Of a stretch of DNA of 63,540 nt, positions 8,227 to 17,588 are shown piece after piece; position 1 is the first letter of the stretch; every line of letters begins with the position of its first letter. The stretch comes from Paraburkholderia ferrariae NBRC 106233 (GTDB taxonomy: Bacteria; Pseudomonadota; Gammaproteobacteria; Burkholderiales; Burkholderiaceae). Location: the NCBI RefSeq assembly GCF_000685035.1, contig NZ_BAYB01000044.1:1-63540 (forward strand), given 5' to 3'. The notes beneath the pieces were generated by a model, which worked only from the letters and a program-made list of their open reading frames with translations, did not search any database and was not told the origin of the DNA. Both the position numbers and the translations under genes were made by a program.

Positions 8227-9129
8227 ATGGATGCTTTCAAGTCTTCGCCGACACCGTGGGTCGCCCCCGAAGCCGCGCCGTCAACCGGCACGGCGCCGCT
8301 TGCGCCCGTGCCTGCGGCCCCGGCGGCCGGCGATAGCGCTCGCGACCTGGTCACGACGGACGTGACGATCGAAGGCCACGCGAAGCCGATCGGCTTGCGC
8401 CTGTACCGGCCCGCCGGTGCAAGCGGCCTGCCGGTTCTGCTCTATTTTCACGGCGGCGGCTTCGTGCGTGGCTCGCTGGAAGATGCCGACGAAGCCTCGC
8501 GCTTTTTCGCCGCGCAACTGCCTGCACTGGTCGTTTCGGTGGACTATTCGCTCGCGCCGCAGTTTCCGTTTCCGGCCGCGCCCGAAGATGCCCACCGCGC
8601 CGCGCTGTGGATCGCCACGCGTGCCCGCGCCTTCGGCGGCAACGCAAAACGCGTTATCGCGGCGGGCCACGACGCGGGCGGCCAGATCGCCAACGTGCTC
8701 GCCTTCATCGGGCGCGATCGCGGCGACGTGTGGCTCGCGGCGCAGGCGCTCTTCGCGCCGATGCTCGATCCCAGCCTCACGCGCCTCGGCGACGAGCAGC
8801 GGCTCGGCTCGGACATCACCGCGGGCGAGTGCGCCGCGTGCTACCGGGCCTATCTGCCCGAGGCGGCGCAGCGCATGCATCCGTATGCGGCGCCGCTCGA
8901 ATCGTCGCGGCTCGCGGGGCTGCCGCCCACGCTCATCATCACCGCGCAGAACGACGTGCTGCATATCGAGGCCGAGAAGTACGCCAGCCGGCTGATCGAC
9001 GCGGGCGTGCGCACCCAGGTCGTGCGCTATCCCAGCGTCTCGCACGCGCAGATCGGGGCGTATCCCGCTGCGCTCAAGGAGGCCGTGCGCTTTTTCCAGT
9101 GCTGCTTCGAAGCCAGTGCACAACGATAA
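8227..9129 (+). CDS. llpE: Alpha/beta hydrolase, lipase-like protein of the efflux operon (LlpE-like)
   Basis: A 300-residue hydrolase of the hormone-sensitive-lipase type. It has the oxyanion-hole motif HGGG ('YFHGGGFVRG') and a later His ('VSHAQIG') suitable for a catalytic triad. The nucleophile elbow reads 'AAGHDAGGQ', with Asp where GDSAGG is usual, so the catalytic Ser is missing. This may mean a non-hydrolytic role. The start is ATG 8227; a TTG at 8212 is possible. It is the first gene of the pump operon, as llpE is in bpeEF and ceoAB operons. Confidence 0.75.
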   Translation: MDAFKSSPTPWVAPEAAPSTGTAPLAPVPAAPAAGDSARDLVTTDVTIEGHAKPIGLRLYRPAGASGLPVLLYFHGGGFVRGSLEDADEASRFFAAQLPALVVSVDYSLAPQFPFPAAPEDAHRAALWIATRARAFGGNAKRVIAAGHDAGGQIANVLAFIGRDRGDVWLAAQALFAPMLDPSLTRLGDEQRLGSDITAGECAACYRAYLPEAAQRMHPYAAPLESSRLAGLPPTLIITAQNDVLHIEAEKYASRLIDAGVRTQVVRYPSVSHAQIGAYPAALKEAVRFFQCCFEASAQR

Positions 9130-9161
9130 CGAACATTGATTCACTCATTCTGGAGCCCGAC

Positions 9162-10409
9162 ATGTCACTCAAATCGCTTTCCCGTACGCGCATCGCGATG
9201 GCAACGCTTGCCGTCATCGTGGTAGCGGGGCTCGGCACCGTTGTCGCCACGCGTCTCGACGTGCATCAGGCCGTTGCCGCCGAAGCGCCGCCCGCGCCCG
9301 AAGTCGATGTCGCCGCCGTGATCCAGCGCAACATCGTCGACTGGCAAAGCTACTCGGGCCGCCTGGCGGCCGTGGAAAAAGTCGATATTCGCCCGCAGGT
9401 GTCGGGCACGATCGTGTCGGTCAATTTTCGTGACGGCGCGCTCGTGAAGAAGGGCGATACGCTCTTCGTGATCGATCCGCGTCCGTACCAGGCCGCCGTG
9501 GACCAGGCCGCGGCGCAAGTGGCCGCCGCCCAGGCGCGCAGCGGCTACGCACAGAGCGACTGGGAGCGCGCGCAGCGCCTCATCGGCGACAACGCCATCG
9601 CGAAGCGCGATTACGACGAGAAGCTGAACGCTTCGCGCGAAGCGAGCGCGAACCTGAAGGCCGCGCAGGCCGCGCTGGAAGCCGCGCAGATCAACCTCGG
9701 CTACACGCGCGTCGTCGCGCCGGTGGCGGGGCGCGTGTCGCGCGCGGAAATCACCGTGGGCAACGTGGTTTCGGCGGGCGCGAGCGCCGCGCCGCTCACG
9801 ACGCTGGTGTCCGTTTCGCCGATCTATGCCGAGTTCGACGCCGACGAACAGACCTATCTCGACTACATCAGCCGCATGAAAGACGGCTCGAAGGTGCCGG
9901 TGCAACTGGGCCTGGCGAACGAAACGGGCTACTCGCGCGAGGGCACGATCGAATCGGTGGACAACCAGCTCGATACGTCGTCGGGCACGATCCGCGTGCG
10001 CGCGCGCTTCGACAATGCAGACGGCGCGCTGGTGCCGGGTCTTTACGCCCGCATCAAGGTCAGCGGCAGCGCACCGCATCCGGCGCTGCTCGTGGACGAC
10101 ACCGCCATCGGCACCGACCAGGACAAGAAGTTCGTCTACGTGCTCGACAAGGACAACCACGTGACCTACCGCGCGGTGCAGATCGCCGGCCTGCAGGGCA
10201 ACCTGCGCGTGATCGCGGGCGGCCTGCAGCAGGGCGACCGCGTGGTGGTGAACGGTACGCAGCGTGTGCGCCCGGGCGAGGCCGTGCGGGCCCATAGGGT
10301 GCCGATGAACGGCGACCCGGACGGCGACGCCGCCTCCTCGCTCGCAAAGACCCCGGACGGCGCGCCCGATAGCGGGACGAGCAACGCAAAGAACGACAAG
10401 ACCTCCTGA
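9162..10409 (+). CDS. bpeE: RND efflux periplasmic adaptor (BpeE/CeoA/MexE-like)
   Basis: A 415-residue membrane-fusion protein linking the inner-membrane pump to the outer-membrane channel. The N-terminal signal/anchor is at residues 10-28. The barrel/lipoyl part contains 'VDIRPQVSGTIVSVNFRDG' and 'GDTLFVIDPRPYQAAVDQAA'. An alpha-helical hairpin follows (about 100-160), then the second lipoyl half 'LGYTRVVAPVAGRVSRAEI' and the beta-barrel. The C-terminus is a low-complexity tail. It starts 32 nt after llpE. Confidence 0.9.
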   Translation: MSLKSLSRTRIAMATLAVIVVAGLGTVVATRLDVHQAVAAEAPPAPEVDVAAVIQRNIVDWQSYSGRLAAVEKVDIRPQVSGTIVSVNFRDGALVKKGDTLFVIDPRPYQAAVDQAAAQVAAAQARSGYAQSDWERAQRLIGDNAIAKRDYDEKLNASREASANLKAAQAALEAAQINLGYTRVVAPVAGRVSRAEITVGNVVSAGASAAPLTTLVSVSPIYAEFDADEQTYLDYISRMKDGSKVPVQLGLANETGYSREGTIESVDNQLDTSSGTIRVRARFDNADGALVPGLYARIKVSGSAPHPALLVDDTAIGTDQDKKFVYVLDKDNHVTYRAVQIAGLQGNLRVIAGGLQQGDRVVVNGTQRVRPGEAVRAHRVPMNGDPDGDAASSLAKTPDGAPDSGTSNAKNDKTS

Positions 10410-10519
10410 CGCGGGGCAGCGGCGTGCGGCGTCTTCCGGGCTGAGTCCCGGCAGACGCCGCCGCCGCCATTCCCCGGGTATCCATTAGTGGAACTAAGCG
10501 TCAACTTAAAGAGCGACCC

Positions 10520-13500
10520 ATGAACATATCGAAATTCTTCATCGACCGGCCGATCTTCGCGGGCGTGCTGTCCGTGCTGATCCTGCTGGCCGGGGTGATC
10601 GCCCTGTTCCAGCTGCCGATCTCCGAGTATCCCGAGGTCGTGCCGCCTTCGGTGGTGGTGCACGCCCAGTATCCGGGCGCGAACCCCAAGGTGATTGCCG
10701 AAACGGTGGCGGCGCCGCTCGAAGAGCAGATCAACGGCGTGGAGAACATGCTCTACATGCAGTCGCAGGCCAACAGCGACGGCAATCTCACGCTCACGGT
10801 CACGTTCCGCCTCGGCACGGACCCTGACAAGGCCACGCAGCTCGTGCAGAACCGCGTGAACCAGGCGCTGCCGCGCCTGCCGGAAGACGTCCAGCGCCTC
10901 GGCATCACGACGATCAAGAGCTCGCCCACGCTCACGATGGTGGTGCACCTGATCTCGCCGAACAATCAGTACGACATGACGTATCTGCGCAACTATGCGC
11001 TGCTGAACGTGAAGGACCGCCTCTCGAACATCCCGGGCGTCGGCGAAGTGCAGCTGTGGGGTTCGGGCGACTACGCCATGCGCATCTGGCTCGATCCGCA
11101 GAAGGTCGCGCAGCGCAATCTCACGGCGCAGGACGTGGTCAATGCGATTCGCGAGCAGAACGTGCAGGTCGCGGCGGGCGTGATCGGCGCTTCGCCGAGC
11201 GTGCCCGGCACGCCGTTGCAACTGAGCGTGAACGCGCACGGCCGTCTGAGCACGGAAAGCGAATTCGGCAACATCATCGTCAAGACCAATCCGGACGGCG
11301 GCGTAACCTATTTGCGCGACATCGCGCGCATCGAGCTTGCGGCTTCCGAATACGGTCTGCGCTCGCTGCTCGACAACAAGCCTGCCGTGGCGCTCGCGAT
11401 CAACCAGGCGCCGGGCGCGAACTCGCTCGCGATTTCCGACCAGGTGCGCGCGGCGATGAAGGAGCTCAAGCAGGACATGCCCGCGGGCGTCGACTATCGC
11501 ATCGTCTACGACCCCACGCAGTTCGTGCGTTCGAGCATCGAGGCGGTGGTGCATACGCTGCTCGAAGCCATCGCACTCGTGGTGATCGTGGTGATCGTGT
11601 TCCTGCAGACATGGCGCGCGTCGATCATTCCGCTGATCGCGGTGCCGGTGTCGATCGTCGGCACGTTTTCGCTGCTGCTCGCGTTCGGCTTCTCGATCAA
11701 CGCGCTTTCGCTGTTCGGCATGGTGCTCGCCATCGGCATTGTGGTGGACGATGCGATCGTGGTGGTGGAGAACGTCGAGCGCAACATCGAGAGCGGGCTC
11801 TCCGCACGCGACGCCACCTACAAGGCCATGCAGGAGGTGAGCGGGCCGATTATCGCCATTGCGCTCACGCTGGTGGCCGTGTTTGTGCCGCTCGCGTTCA
11901 TGAGCGGTCTCACTGGCCAGTTCTACAAGCAGTTCGCAATGACCATCGCCATTTCGACGGTGATCTCGGCGTTCAATTCGCTCACGCTGTCGCCGGCGCT
12001 TTCGGCCCTGCTGCTGCGCGGTCACGGCGCGAAGGAAGACTGGCTCACGCGGGTCATGAACCGCGTGCTCGGCGGCTTCTTCCGCGGCTTCAACAAGGTC
12101 TTCCATCGCGGCTCGGAGAACTATGGCCGCGGCGTGAACGGCGTGCTGCGCCACAAGGGCGCGATGCTCGCGGTCTACGTGGTGCTGATCGGCGCGACCG
12201 TGCTGATGGCGCGCATCGTGCCGGGCGGCTTCGTGCCCGCGCAGGACAAGGAGTACCTGATCGCGTTCGCGCAACTGCCGAACGGCGCTTCGCTCGACCG
12301 CACCGAAGGCGTGATCCGCCACATGAGCGCCATCGCGCTCAAGCAGCCGGGCGTGGAAAGCGCCGTGGCGTTCCCGGGTCTTTCGGTGAACGGCTTTACC
12401 AACAGTTCGAGCGCGGGCATCGTGTTCGTCACGCTCAAGCCGTTCAAGGAGCGCCATGGCAAGGCTCTTTCCGCCGGTGCGATTGCCGGTGCGCTGAACC
12501 AGCAGTATGCGCAGATCCAGGACTCGTTCATCGCCGTGTTCCCGCCGCCGCCGGTGCTCGGGCTCGGTACGCTGGGCGGCTTCAAGATGCAGCTCGAGGA
12601 TCACGGCGCGCTCGGCTACGAAGCGCTCAACCGTGCAACCCAGGACTTCGTCAAGCGTGCGGCGCAAACGCCCGAACTCGGCCCGACGTTCTCGAACTAT
12701 CAGATCAACGTGCCGCAACTGAACGTCGATCTCGACCGCACCAAGGCCAAGCAGCTCGGCGTGCCGGTGACGGACGTGTTCGACACGATGCAGATCTATC
12801 TCGGCTCGCTGTATGTGAACGACTTCAACCGCTTCGGACGCGTGTATCAGGTGCGCGTGCAGGCAGACGCGCCGTTCCGCCAGAAAGCCGACGACATCCT
12901 GCAACTGAAGACGCGCAACGCCGCGGGCGACATGGTGCCGCTCTCGTCGCTCGTGACGGTCACGCCCACGTACGGCCCCGAAATGGTGGTGCGCTACAAC
13001 GGCTATACCGCCGCGGACATCAACGGCGGCCCCGCGCCGGGCTATTCGTCGGGTCAGGCGCAGGAGGCTGCCGAGCGCATCGCGGCCGAAGTGCTGCCGC
13101 GCGGCGTGAAGTTTGAATGGACCGACCTCACGTATCAGCAGGTGCTGGCCGGCAACTCGGGCATCTGGGTGTTCCCGATCAGCGTGCTGCTGGTGTTCCT
13201 CGTGCTGGCTGCGCTCTACGAGAGCCTCACGCTGCCGCTCGCGGTGATCCTGATCGTGCCGATGAGCGTGCTGTGTGCGCTCACGGGGGTCTGGCTCACG
13301 CAGGGCGACAACAACATCTTCACGCAGATCGGCCTGATGGTGCTGGTGGGGCTCGCTTCGAAGAACGCGATCCTGATCGTGGAGTTCGCGCGCGAACTGG
13401 AGCATGACGGCCACTCGCCGCTTTCGGCGGCCATCGAGGCGAGCCGCATGCGTCTGCGCCCGATCCTGATGACGTCCATCGCGTTCATCATGGGTGTCGT

Positions 13501-13705
13501 GCCGCTCGTGCTGTCCACGGGGGCGGGTTCGGAAATGCGTCATGCGATGGGCGTGGCCGTGTTCTTCGGCATGCTCGGCGTGACCGCGTTCGGCCTGTTG
13601 CTCACGCCGGTGTTCTATGTAGTGCTGCGTACGATTGCGGGCGGCAAGATCCATGTCGCGCAGAAGGACAATGCGCGCGCACCGCTGCCCACGGTGGACG
13701 CTTGA
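10520..13705 (+). CDS. bpeF: RND multidrug efflux permease (BpeF/CeoB/MexF-like)
   Basis: A 1061-residue HAE1-family proton antiporter, the usual size. It begins with the typical 'FFIDRPIFAGVLS' helix. The proton-relay Asp pair in TM4 is at D410-D411 ('GIVVDDAIVVVENVE'), and a large periplasmic loop follows TM1 and TM7. Sequence around 'FPPPPVLGLGTLGGFKMQLED' is characteristic of the MexF branch. Relatives export chloramphenicol, trimethoprim and fluoroquinolones, but the substrate range here is not visible in sequence. It lies 110 nt after the adaptor, and that gap contains a GC-rich hairpin. Confidence 0.93.
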   Translation: MNISKFFIDRPIFAGVLSVLILLAGVIALFQLPISEYPEVVPPSVVVHAQYPGANPKVIAETVAAPLEEQINGVENMLYMQSQANSDGNLTLTVTFRLGTDPDKATQLVQNRVNQALPRLPEDVQRLGITTIKSSPTLTMVVHLISPNNQYDMTYLRNYALLNVKDRLSNIPGVGEVQLWGSGDYAMRIWLDPQKVAQRNLTAQDVVNAIREQNVQVAAGVIGASPSVPGTPLQLSVNAHGRLSTESEFGNIIVKTNPDGGVTYLRDIARIELAASEYGLRSLLDNKPAVALAINQAPGANSLAISDQVRAAMKELKQDMPAGVDYRIVYDPTQFVRSSIEAVVHTLLEAIALVVIVVIVFLQTWRASIIPLIAVPVSIVGTFSLLLAFGFSINALSLFGMVLAIGIVVDDAIVVVENVERNIESGLSARDATYKAMQEVSGPIIAIALTLVAVFVPLAFMSGLTGQFYKQFAMTIAISTVISAFNSLTLSPALSALLLRGHGAKEDWLTRVMNRVLGGFFRGFNKVFHRGSENYGRGVNGVLRHKGAMLAVYVVLIGATVLMARIVPGGFVPAQDKEYLIAFAQLPNGASLDRTEGVIRHMSAIALKQPGVESAVAFPGLSVNGFTNSSSAGIVFVTLKPFKERHGKALSAGAIAGALNQQYAQIQDSFIAVFPPPPVLGLGTLGGFKMQLEDHGALGYEALNRATQDFVKRAAQTPELGPTFSNYQINVPQLNVDLDRTKAKQLGVPVTDVFDTMQIYLGSLYVNDFNRFGRVYQVRVQADAPFRQKADDILQLKTRNAAGDMVPLSSLVTVTPTYGPEMVVRYNGYTAADINGGPAPGYSSGQAQEAAERIAAEVLPRGVKFEWTDLTYQQVLAGNSGIWVFPISVLLVFLVLAALYESLTLPLAVILIVPMSVLCALTGVWLTQGDNNIFTQIGLMVLVGLASKNAILIVEFARELEHDGHSPLSAAIEASRMRLRPILMTSIAFIMGVVPLVLSTGAGSEMRHAMGVAVFFGMLGVTAFGLLLTPVFYVVLRTIAGGKIHVAQKDNARAPLPTVDA

Positions 13706-13719
13706 GGGAGAAGAAGAAT

Positions 13720-15285
13720 ATGACTGACTACGCAATCTCAGCTCACGCGCAGGCGAGCCGGACGACGTGGCTGCGCCGCACGCGTCTTGCCGCGGGCGTG
13801 GCGCTGTTCGCCTGGCTTGCCGCCTGCTCGGTCGAGCCGACCTATCGCGTGCCCGACGCAGGCGTGCCGGCCGCGTTCAAGGAAGCGCAGCAACCGCCCG
13901 CCGGCCCGCACGACGTGGGCAACTGGACGCCCGCGCAGCCCGCCGACGACGCGCATCGTGGCCAGTGGTGGATCGTGTTCGGCGATCCCACGCTGAACGC
14001 GCTGGAAGAACAGGCGCAGGCCGCGAACCAGGACCTGAAGGCTGCGGCAGCGCGCGTGCAGCAGGCGCGCGCGGTAACGCAGGCCGCACGGGCTTCCTGG
14101 TTCCCGTCGTTCGATGCCGGCTTCGGGCCGACCTACGAACGCCCGTCGCCGGCTTCGCAGTTCCTGCCGCAGAACACCTACGTTCCCACGCAAACGCTCT
14201 GGCGCGCGCAAGGTACGGCCTCGTACGAGGCGGACCTGTTCGGCCGCGTGAGTTCGAACGTGAACGCCGCGCGTGCGGACGCGCAGCAGAGCGAGGCGCT
14301 GTTCCGCTCGGTGCAGCTTTCGCTGCAGGCCGATGTCGCGCAGAACTACTTCCAGTTGCGCCAGTACGATTCGGACGTGGATCTGTACCGCCGCACGGTG
14401 GCCTTGCGCGAAGACGCGCTCAAGCTCGTCGAGCGTCGCTTCAAGGAGGGCGACATCAGCGAACTGGACGTCGCGCAGGCACGCAACGAACTCGCGAGCG
14501 CGCGTGCCGATGCCGTGGGCGTCGCGCGTCAGCGGGCGGCTTCGGAGCATAGTCTCGCGATCCTGCTCGGCAAGGCGCCGGCAGACTTTTCGTTCCCCGA
14601 AACACCGCTCGCCTCCGTGAACGTGCACGTTCCGCCGGGTCTGCCTTCCACGCTGCTGGAGCGCCGCCCCGACATCGCCGCCGCCGAGCGCGCGATGGCC
14701 GCGGCCAACGCGCGCGTGGGCCTCGCGAAGTCGGCGTTCTTCCCCAAGCTCGACATCACGGGGGCGTTCGGCTATGAGTCGGCCTCGCTCGGCGACCTCT
14801 TCATGTGGTCGAGCCGCGCGTTCCTGCTCGGGCCGTTCGCGGGCACGGCGCTCACGCTGCCGCTCTTCGACGGCGGCCGCCGCCGCGCGAATCTCGGTCA
14901 GGCGCGCGGGAAATACGACGAGGATGTGGCGCAGTATCGCCAGCAGGTGCTCGTGGCGTTCCGCGAAGTGGAGGACAATCTCTCCGACCTGCGCCTGCTG
15001 GACGACCAGATTCACGAGCAGGACGAGGCCGTGAACGCCTCGGAGCGCTCCGCGCATCTCTCGAAGACGCAATACGAGGAAGGCGAGGTGAGCTACCTGA
15101 ACGTGATCGATAGCGAGCGCTCCGTGCTGGTCGCGCAGTTGCAGGCGAGCCGGCTGCAGGGCTCGCAGGCGGTGGCGACAGTCAACCTGATCCGCGCGCT
15201 GGGCGGCGGCTGGGGCGACGTGAAAGCCGACGATCCGAACCACGACGGCAGCGCGCCTCCCCCCGCGCCGCTGGCTTCGCGCTAG
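13720..15285 (+). CDS. oprC: Outer-membrane efflux lipoprotein (OprC/OpcM, NodT family)
   Basis: A 521-residue TolC-like channel for the RND pump. It has a lipobox (LAAC, Cys36) and two repeats of the outer-membrane efflux domain (about residues 90-290 and 310-500), with 'GERRPDIAAAERAMAAANARVG'-type sequence between them. ATG 13720 follows GAGGGAGAAGAAG, 14 nt after the permease stop. It is the last gene before a strong terminator. Confidence 0.9.
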   Translation: MTDYAISAHAQASRTTWLRRTRLAAGVALFAWLAACSVEPTYRVPDAGVPAAFKEAQQPPAGPHDVGNWTPAQPADDAHRGQWWIVFGDPTLNALEEQAQAANQDLKAAAARVQQARAVTQAARASWFPSFDAGFGPTYERPSPASQFLPQNTYVPTQTLWRAQGTASYEADLFGRVSSNVNAARADAQQSEALFRSVQLSLQADVAQNYFQLRQYDSDVDLYRRTVALREDALKLVERRFKEGDISELDVAQARNELASARADAVGVARQRAASEHSLAILLGKAPADFSFPETPLASVNVHVPPGLPSTLLERRPDIAAAERAMAAANARVGLAKSAFFPKLDITGAFGYESASLGDLFMWSSRAFLLGPFAGTALTLPLFDGGRRRANLGQARGKYDEDVAQYRQQVLVAFREVEDNLSDLRLLDDQIHEQDEAVNASERSAHLSKTQYEEGEVSYLNVIDSERSVLVAQLQASRLQGSQAVATVNLIRALGGGWGDVKADDPNHDGSAPPPAPLASR

Positions 15286-15310
15286 GCTCGCCCCGCGCTG
15301 CGGCGCCCCA

Positions 15311-15347
15311 AAACCGTGCGCCGGCTTGTGCCGGCGCACGGTTTTTT
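15311..15347 (+). terminator. Rho-independent terminator of the efflux operon
   Basis: A 15-bp perfect stem (15311-15325 / 15330-15344) with a TTGT loop runs into a T6 tract, 25 nt after oprC. Confidence 0.9.
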
Positions 15348-15578
15348 GCATATCGCCAGCGGCGATTTCCTTTGCGTAATCCGTTCGTAGACCCTGCGTT
15401 CGCGCGCCTCTATCATCGGCTGGACCCATCTGGAGCAGATGGCGATGGGCAGCGCGCGAAACGCCTTCATGCGTTCCGCGCGCGTATGCATGCGGCTAAC
15501 GCGCCCTTGTGCGCTAGCCCGCTGGCCTGTCGCGTCGCTCCTGAATGAACGAAGCTCTTCTTCCATTCGAGGACCGCG
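15348..15578 (+). promoter_or_regulatory. metQ leader region with a strong hairpin
   Basis: No gene. A 13-bp stem (15452-15464 / 15471-15483, one G-U pair, loop CTTCAT) is followed by a second imperfect stem-loop around GCTAACGCGC...GCGCTAGC. Neither carries a T tract. The position suggests a 5' leader element of the ABC operon. It does not match a SAM or SAH riboswitch that I recognise. Confidence 0.35.
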
Positions 15579-16415
15579 ATGAACCGTGCCGTGCGTACCC
15601 TGCTGCGCCAGTCTCACCTGCAACGATTCGGGCTGCTTGCGGCCGTGGCCGTGATGCTCGCCGTTTCGGCGCTGCACGCGCATGCCGATACGCCCACGCT
15701 CAAGGTGGGCATTGCCACCACGCCGCAGATCGGCGCGCTGCAGGAAGCGGCGCGCGAGGCGAAGGCCCAGGGCCTCGACGTGAAGATCATCGAATTCACC
15801 GACTGGAACACGCCGAACGCCGCGCTCGCCAACAAGGACATCGACGTCAACTACTTCCAGCACACGCCGTTTCTGGAGAACGCCGAAAAGCAGGGCGGCT
15901 ATAAGTTCGTCGCCATCGCGCCTGGCACGATCATGAAGATCGGCCTGTACTCGAAGAAGGTGAAGCGTTTCGAAGACCTGAAGGATGGGGCGTCCGTCGC
16001 CATTGCGAACGATCCCGTGAACGGCGGCCGCGGCCTGTTGCTGCTGCAGCGCGCCGGGCTCATCAAGCTCAAGCCCGGTGCGGACTATCGCGCCACGACG
16101 CTCGACATCGTTTCGAATCCCAGGCACCTGAAGATCGTGCAGCTCGAAGCGTCGCAACTCGCGCGCTCGCTCGACGACGTCGATCTTGCCCAGGGCTACC
16201 CGAGCTTCATCAAGCTCGCCGGCACGGCCGATCCGAACAGCGCGCTGCTCTTCGACGGCGTAGAGAACAAGGCTTTCGCGCTCCAGTTCGTGGTGCGCCC
16301 CGAAAGCGTGAACGATCCGCGCATCCGCAAGTTCATCGACATCTACCAGCACTCGCCGGAGGTGCGCAAGAAGCTCGACGAAGCCTTCGGCAATCTCTAC
16401 GCCGTGGCCTGGTAA
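15579..16415 (+). CDS. metQ: MetQ/NlpA-family substrate-binding protein
   Basis: A 278-residue periplasmic receptor of a D/L-methionine-type ABC importer. Hallmarks include 'EFTDWNTPNAALANKDIDVNYFQHTPFLE' compressed around residue 75 and 'VAIANDPVNGGRGLLLLQRAG'. The signal peptide ends at 'HAHA' and there is no lipobox Cys, although most MetQ proteins are lipoproteins, so this one may be freely periplasmic. It is followed by metN and metI. The nearby SfnB-like gene makes another organosulfur ligand possible. Confidence 0.88.
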   Translation: MNRAVRTLLRQSHLQRFGLLAAVAVMLAVSALHAHADTPTLKVGIATTPQIGALQEAAREAKAQGLDVKIIEFTDWNTPNAALANKDIDVNYFQHTPFLENAEKQGGYKFVAIAPGTIMKIGLYSKKVKRFEDLKDGASVAIANDPVNGGRGLLLLQRAGLIKLKPGADYRATTLDIVSNPRHLKIVQLEASQLARSLDDVDLAQGYPSFIKLAGTADPNSALLFDGVENKAFALQFVVRPESVNDPRIRKFIDIYQHSPEVRKKLDEAFGNLYAVAW

Positions 16416-16472
16416 GCGGCTGGCCGCCTTGTACCCGGTGAGCCGCATGAGCGACGCGAGCGAGGAGCAGCG

Positions 16473-17588
16473 ATGATGAAATGGTTCGATGCGGCCCGCT
16501 TCGTCGAAGCGGGGCCGTCGGCGGGGGAGGCGGCGCGCGACGCCGATCCTTCGCAGCCCGCCGTGGTGTTCGAGAAGATCGGCAAGGTGTATGGCGGCGG
16601 CGCGCAGCCGGCGCTCGCGGATGTCGATCTGCAGGTGGCGAAGGGCGAAGTGTTCGGCATTATCGGGCGCAGCGGCGCCGGCAAATCGACGCTGCTGCGG
16701 CTCGTGAACGGCCTCGAAAAGGCGACTTCCGGTACCGTGCGCGTGCGCGGCATCGACGTGGGTGCGCTCGACATGCCCGGGCTCGTGGTGCTGCGCCGCC
16801 GTACCGGCATGGTGTTCCAGCACTTCAACCTGCTTTCCGCGAAGACGGTGCACGACAACATCGCGCTGCCGCTGAAGATCGCGGGCGTGCCCAAGGCGGT
16901 GCGCGAGGCGCGCGTGGATGCGCTGCTCGACCTGGTGGGCCTCACCGAGCGCCGCAATGCGTGGCCCGCGCGGCTCTCCGGCGGCCAGAAGCAGCGCGTG
17001 GGCATTGCACGCGCGCTGGTGCACGAGCCCGATATTCTGCTTTGCGACGAGGCCACTTCGGCGCTGGACCCGGAAACCACGCGCTCCATTCTCGCGCTGC
17101 TGCGCGACATCAACCGGCGGCTTGGGGTCACGATCGTGCTCATCACGCACGAGATGGAAGTGATACGCGACGTGTGCGATACGGTGGCCGTGATCGAGCG
17201 CGGCGAGGTGGTCGAACAGGGGCCCGTGTGGCGCGTGTTCGGCAATCCGCAGCATGACGCCACGCGGGCGCTGCTGCACACACCGGGTCACGATCTGCCC
17301 GACGATCTGGCGGCGCGGCTGCGCTCGACGCCCGAAGCCGGTGCGCAGGCGCTCTTCGACGTGCGCTTTACGGGCGAAGCGGCGCAGGAACCCGAGCTTG
17401 CGGTGCTGGCGCAAGCACTGGGCGCGCATGGCGTGCGCTTCGTGCACGGCGGCATCGAACGGATTCAGGGGCGTGCGCAGGGGCGCCTCGTCGTATCCGC
17501 GCCCGTGCGCGACGCCGAAGAAGCGCAAGCGCTGGCCGATGCGGCGCGCGCGCATGCAAGCCGCGTGGAGGTGCTCGGTTATGTCTGA
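16473..17588 (+). CDS. metN: Methionine-type ABC transporter ATP-binding protein MetN
   Basis: A 371-residue ATPase. It has Walker A 'GRSGAGKST', Q-loop 'VFQHFNLL', signature 'LSGGQKQRVGIARAL' and Walker B 'ILLCDEATSALD'. The C-terminal ~90 residues are the NIL/ACT-like regulatory domain that lets methionine inhibit MetNI transport. An N-terminal extension of about 25 residues precedes the core. It starts 57 nt after metQ and overlaps metI by 8 nt. Confidence 0.92.
   Translation: MMKWFDAARFVEAGPSAGEAARDADPSQPAVVFEKIGKVYGGGAQPALADVDLQVAKGEVFGIIGRSGAGKSTLLRLVNGLEKATSGTVRVRGIDVGALDMPGLVVLRRRTGMVFQHFNLLSAKTVHDNIALPLKIAGVPKAVREARVDALLDLVGLTERRNAWPARLSGGQKQRVGIARALVHEPDILLCDEATSALDPETTRSILALLRDINRRLGVTIVLITHEMEVIRDVCDTVAVIERGEVVEQGPVWRVFGNPQHDATRALLHTPGHDLPDDLAARLRSTPEAGAQALFDVRFTGEAAQEPELAVLAQALGAHGVRFVHGGIERIQGRAQGRLVVSAPVRDAEEAQALADAARAHASRVEVLGYV

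Noticed and set aside
10420..10470. GC-rich hairpin between adaptor and permease genes
   Set aside because: No T tract and within an operon; possibly an mRNA stability element but not supportable as a terminator.
10166..13735. 1189-residue reverse-strand ORF
   Set aside because: Antisense to the RND permease, very Arg/His/Glu-rich low-complexity product, no family features; a GC3 shadow.
15348..15578. SAM/SAH riboswitch in front of metQ
   Set aside because: Hairpins are present but the conserved core sequences of known classes are not recognisable.
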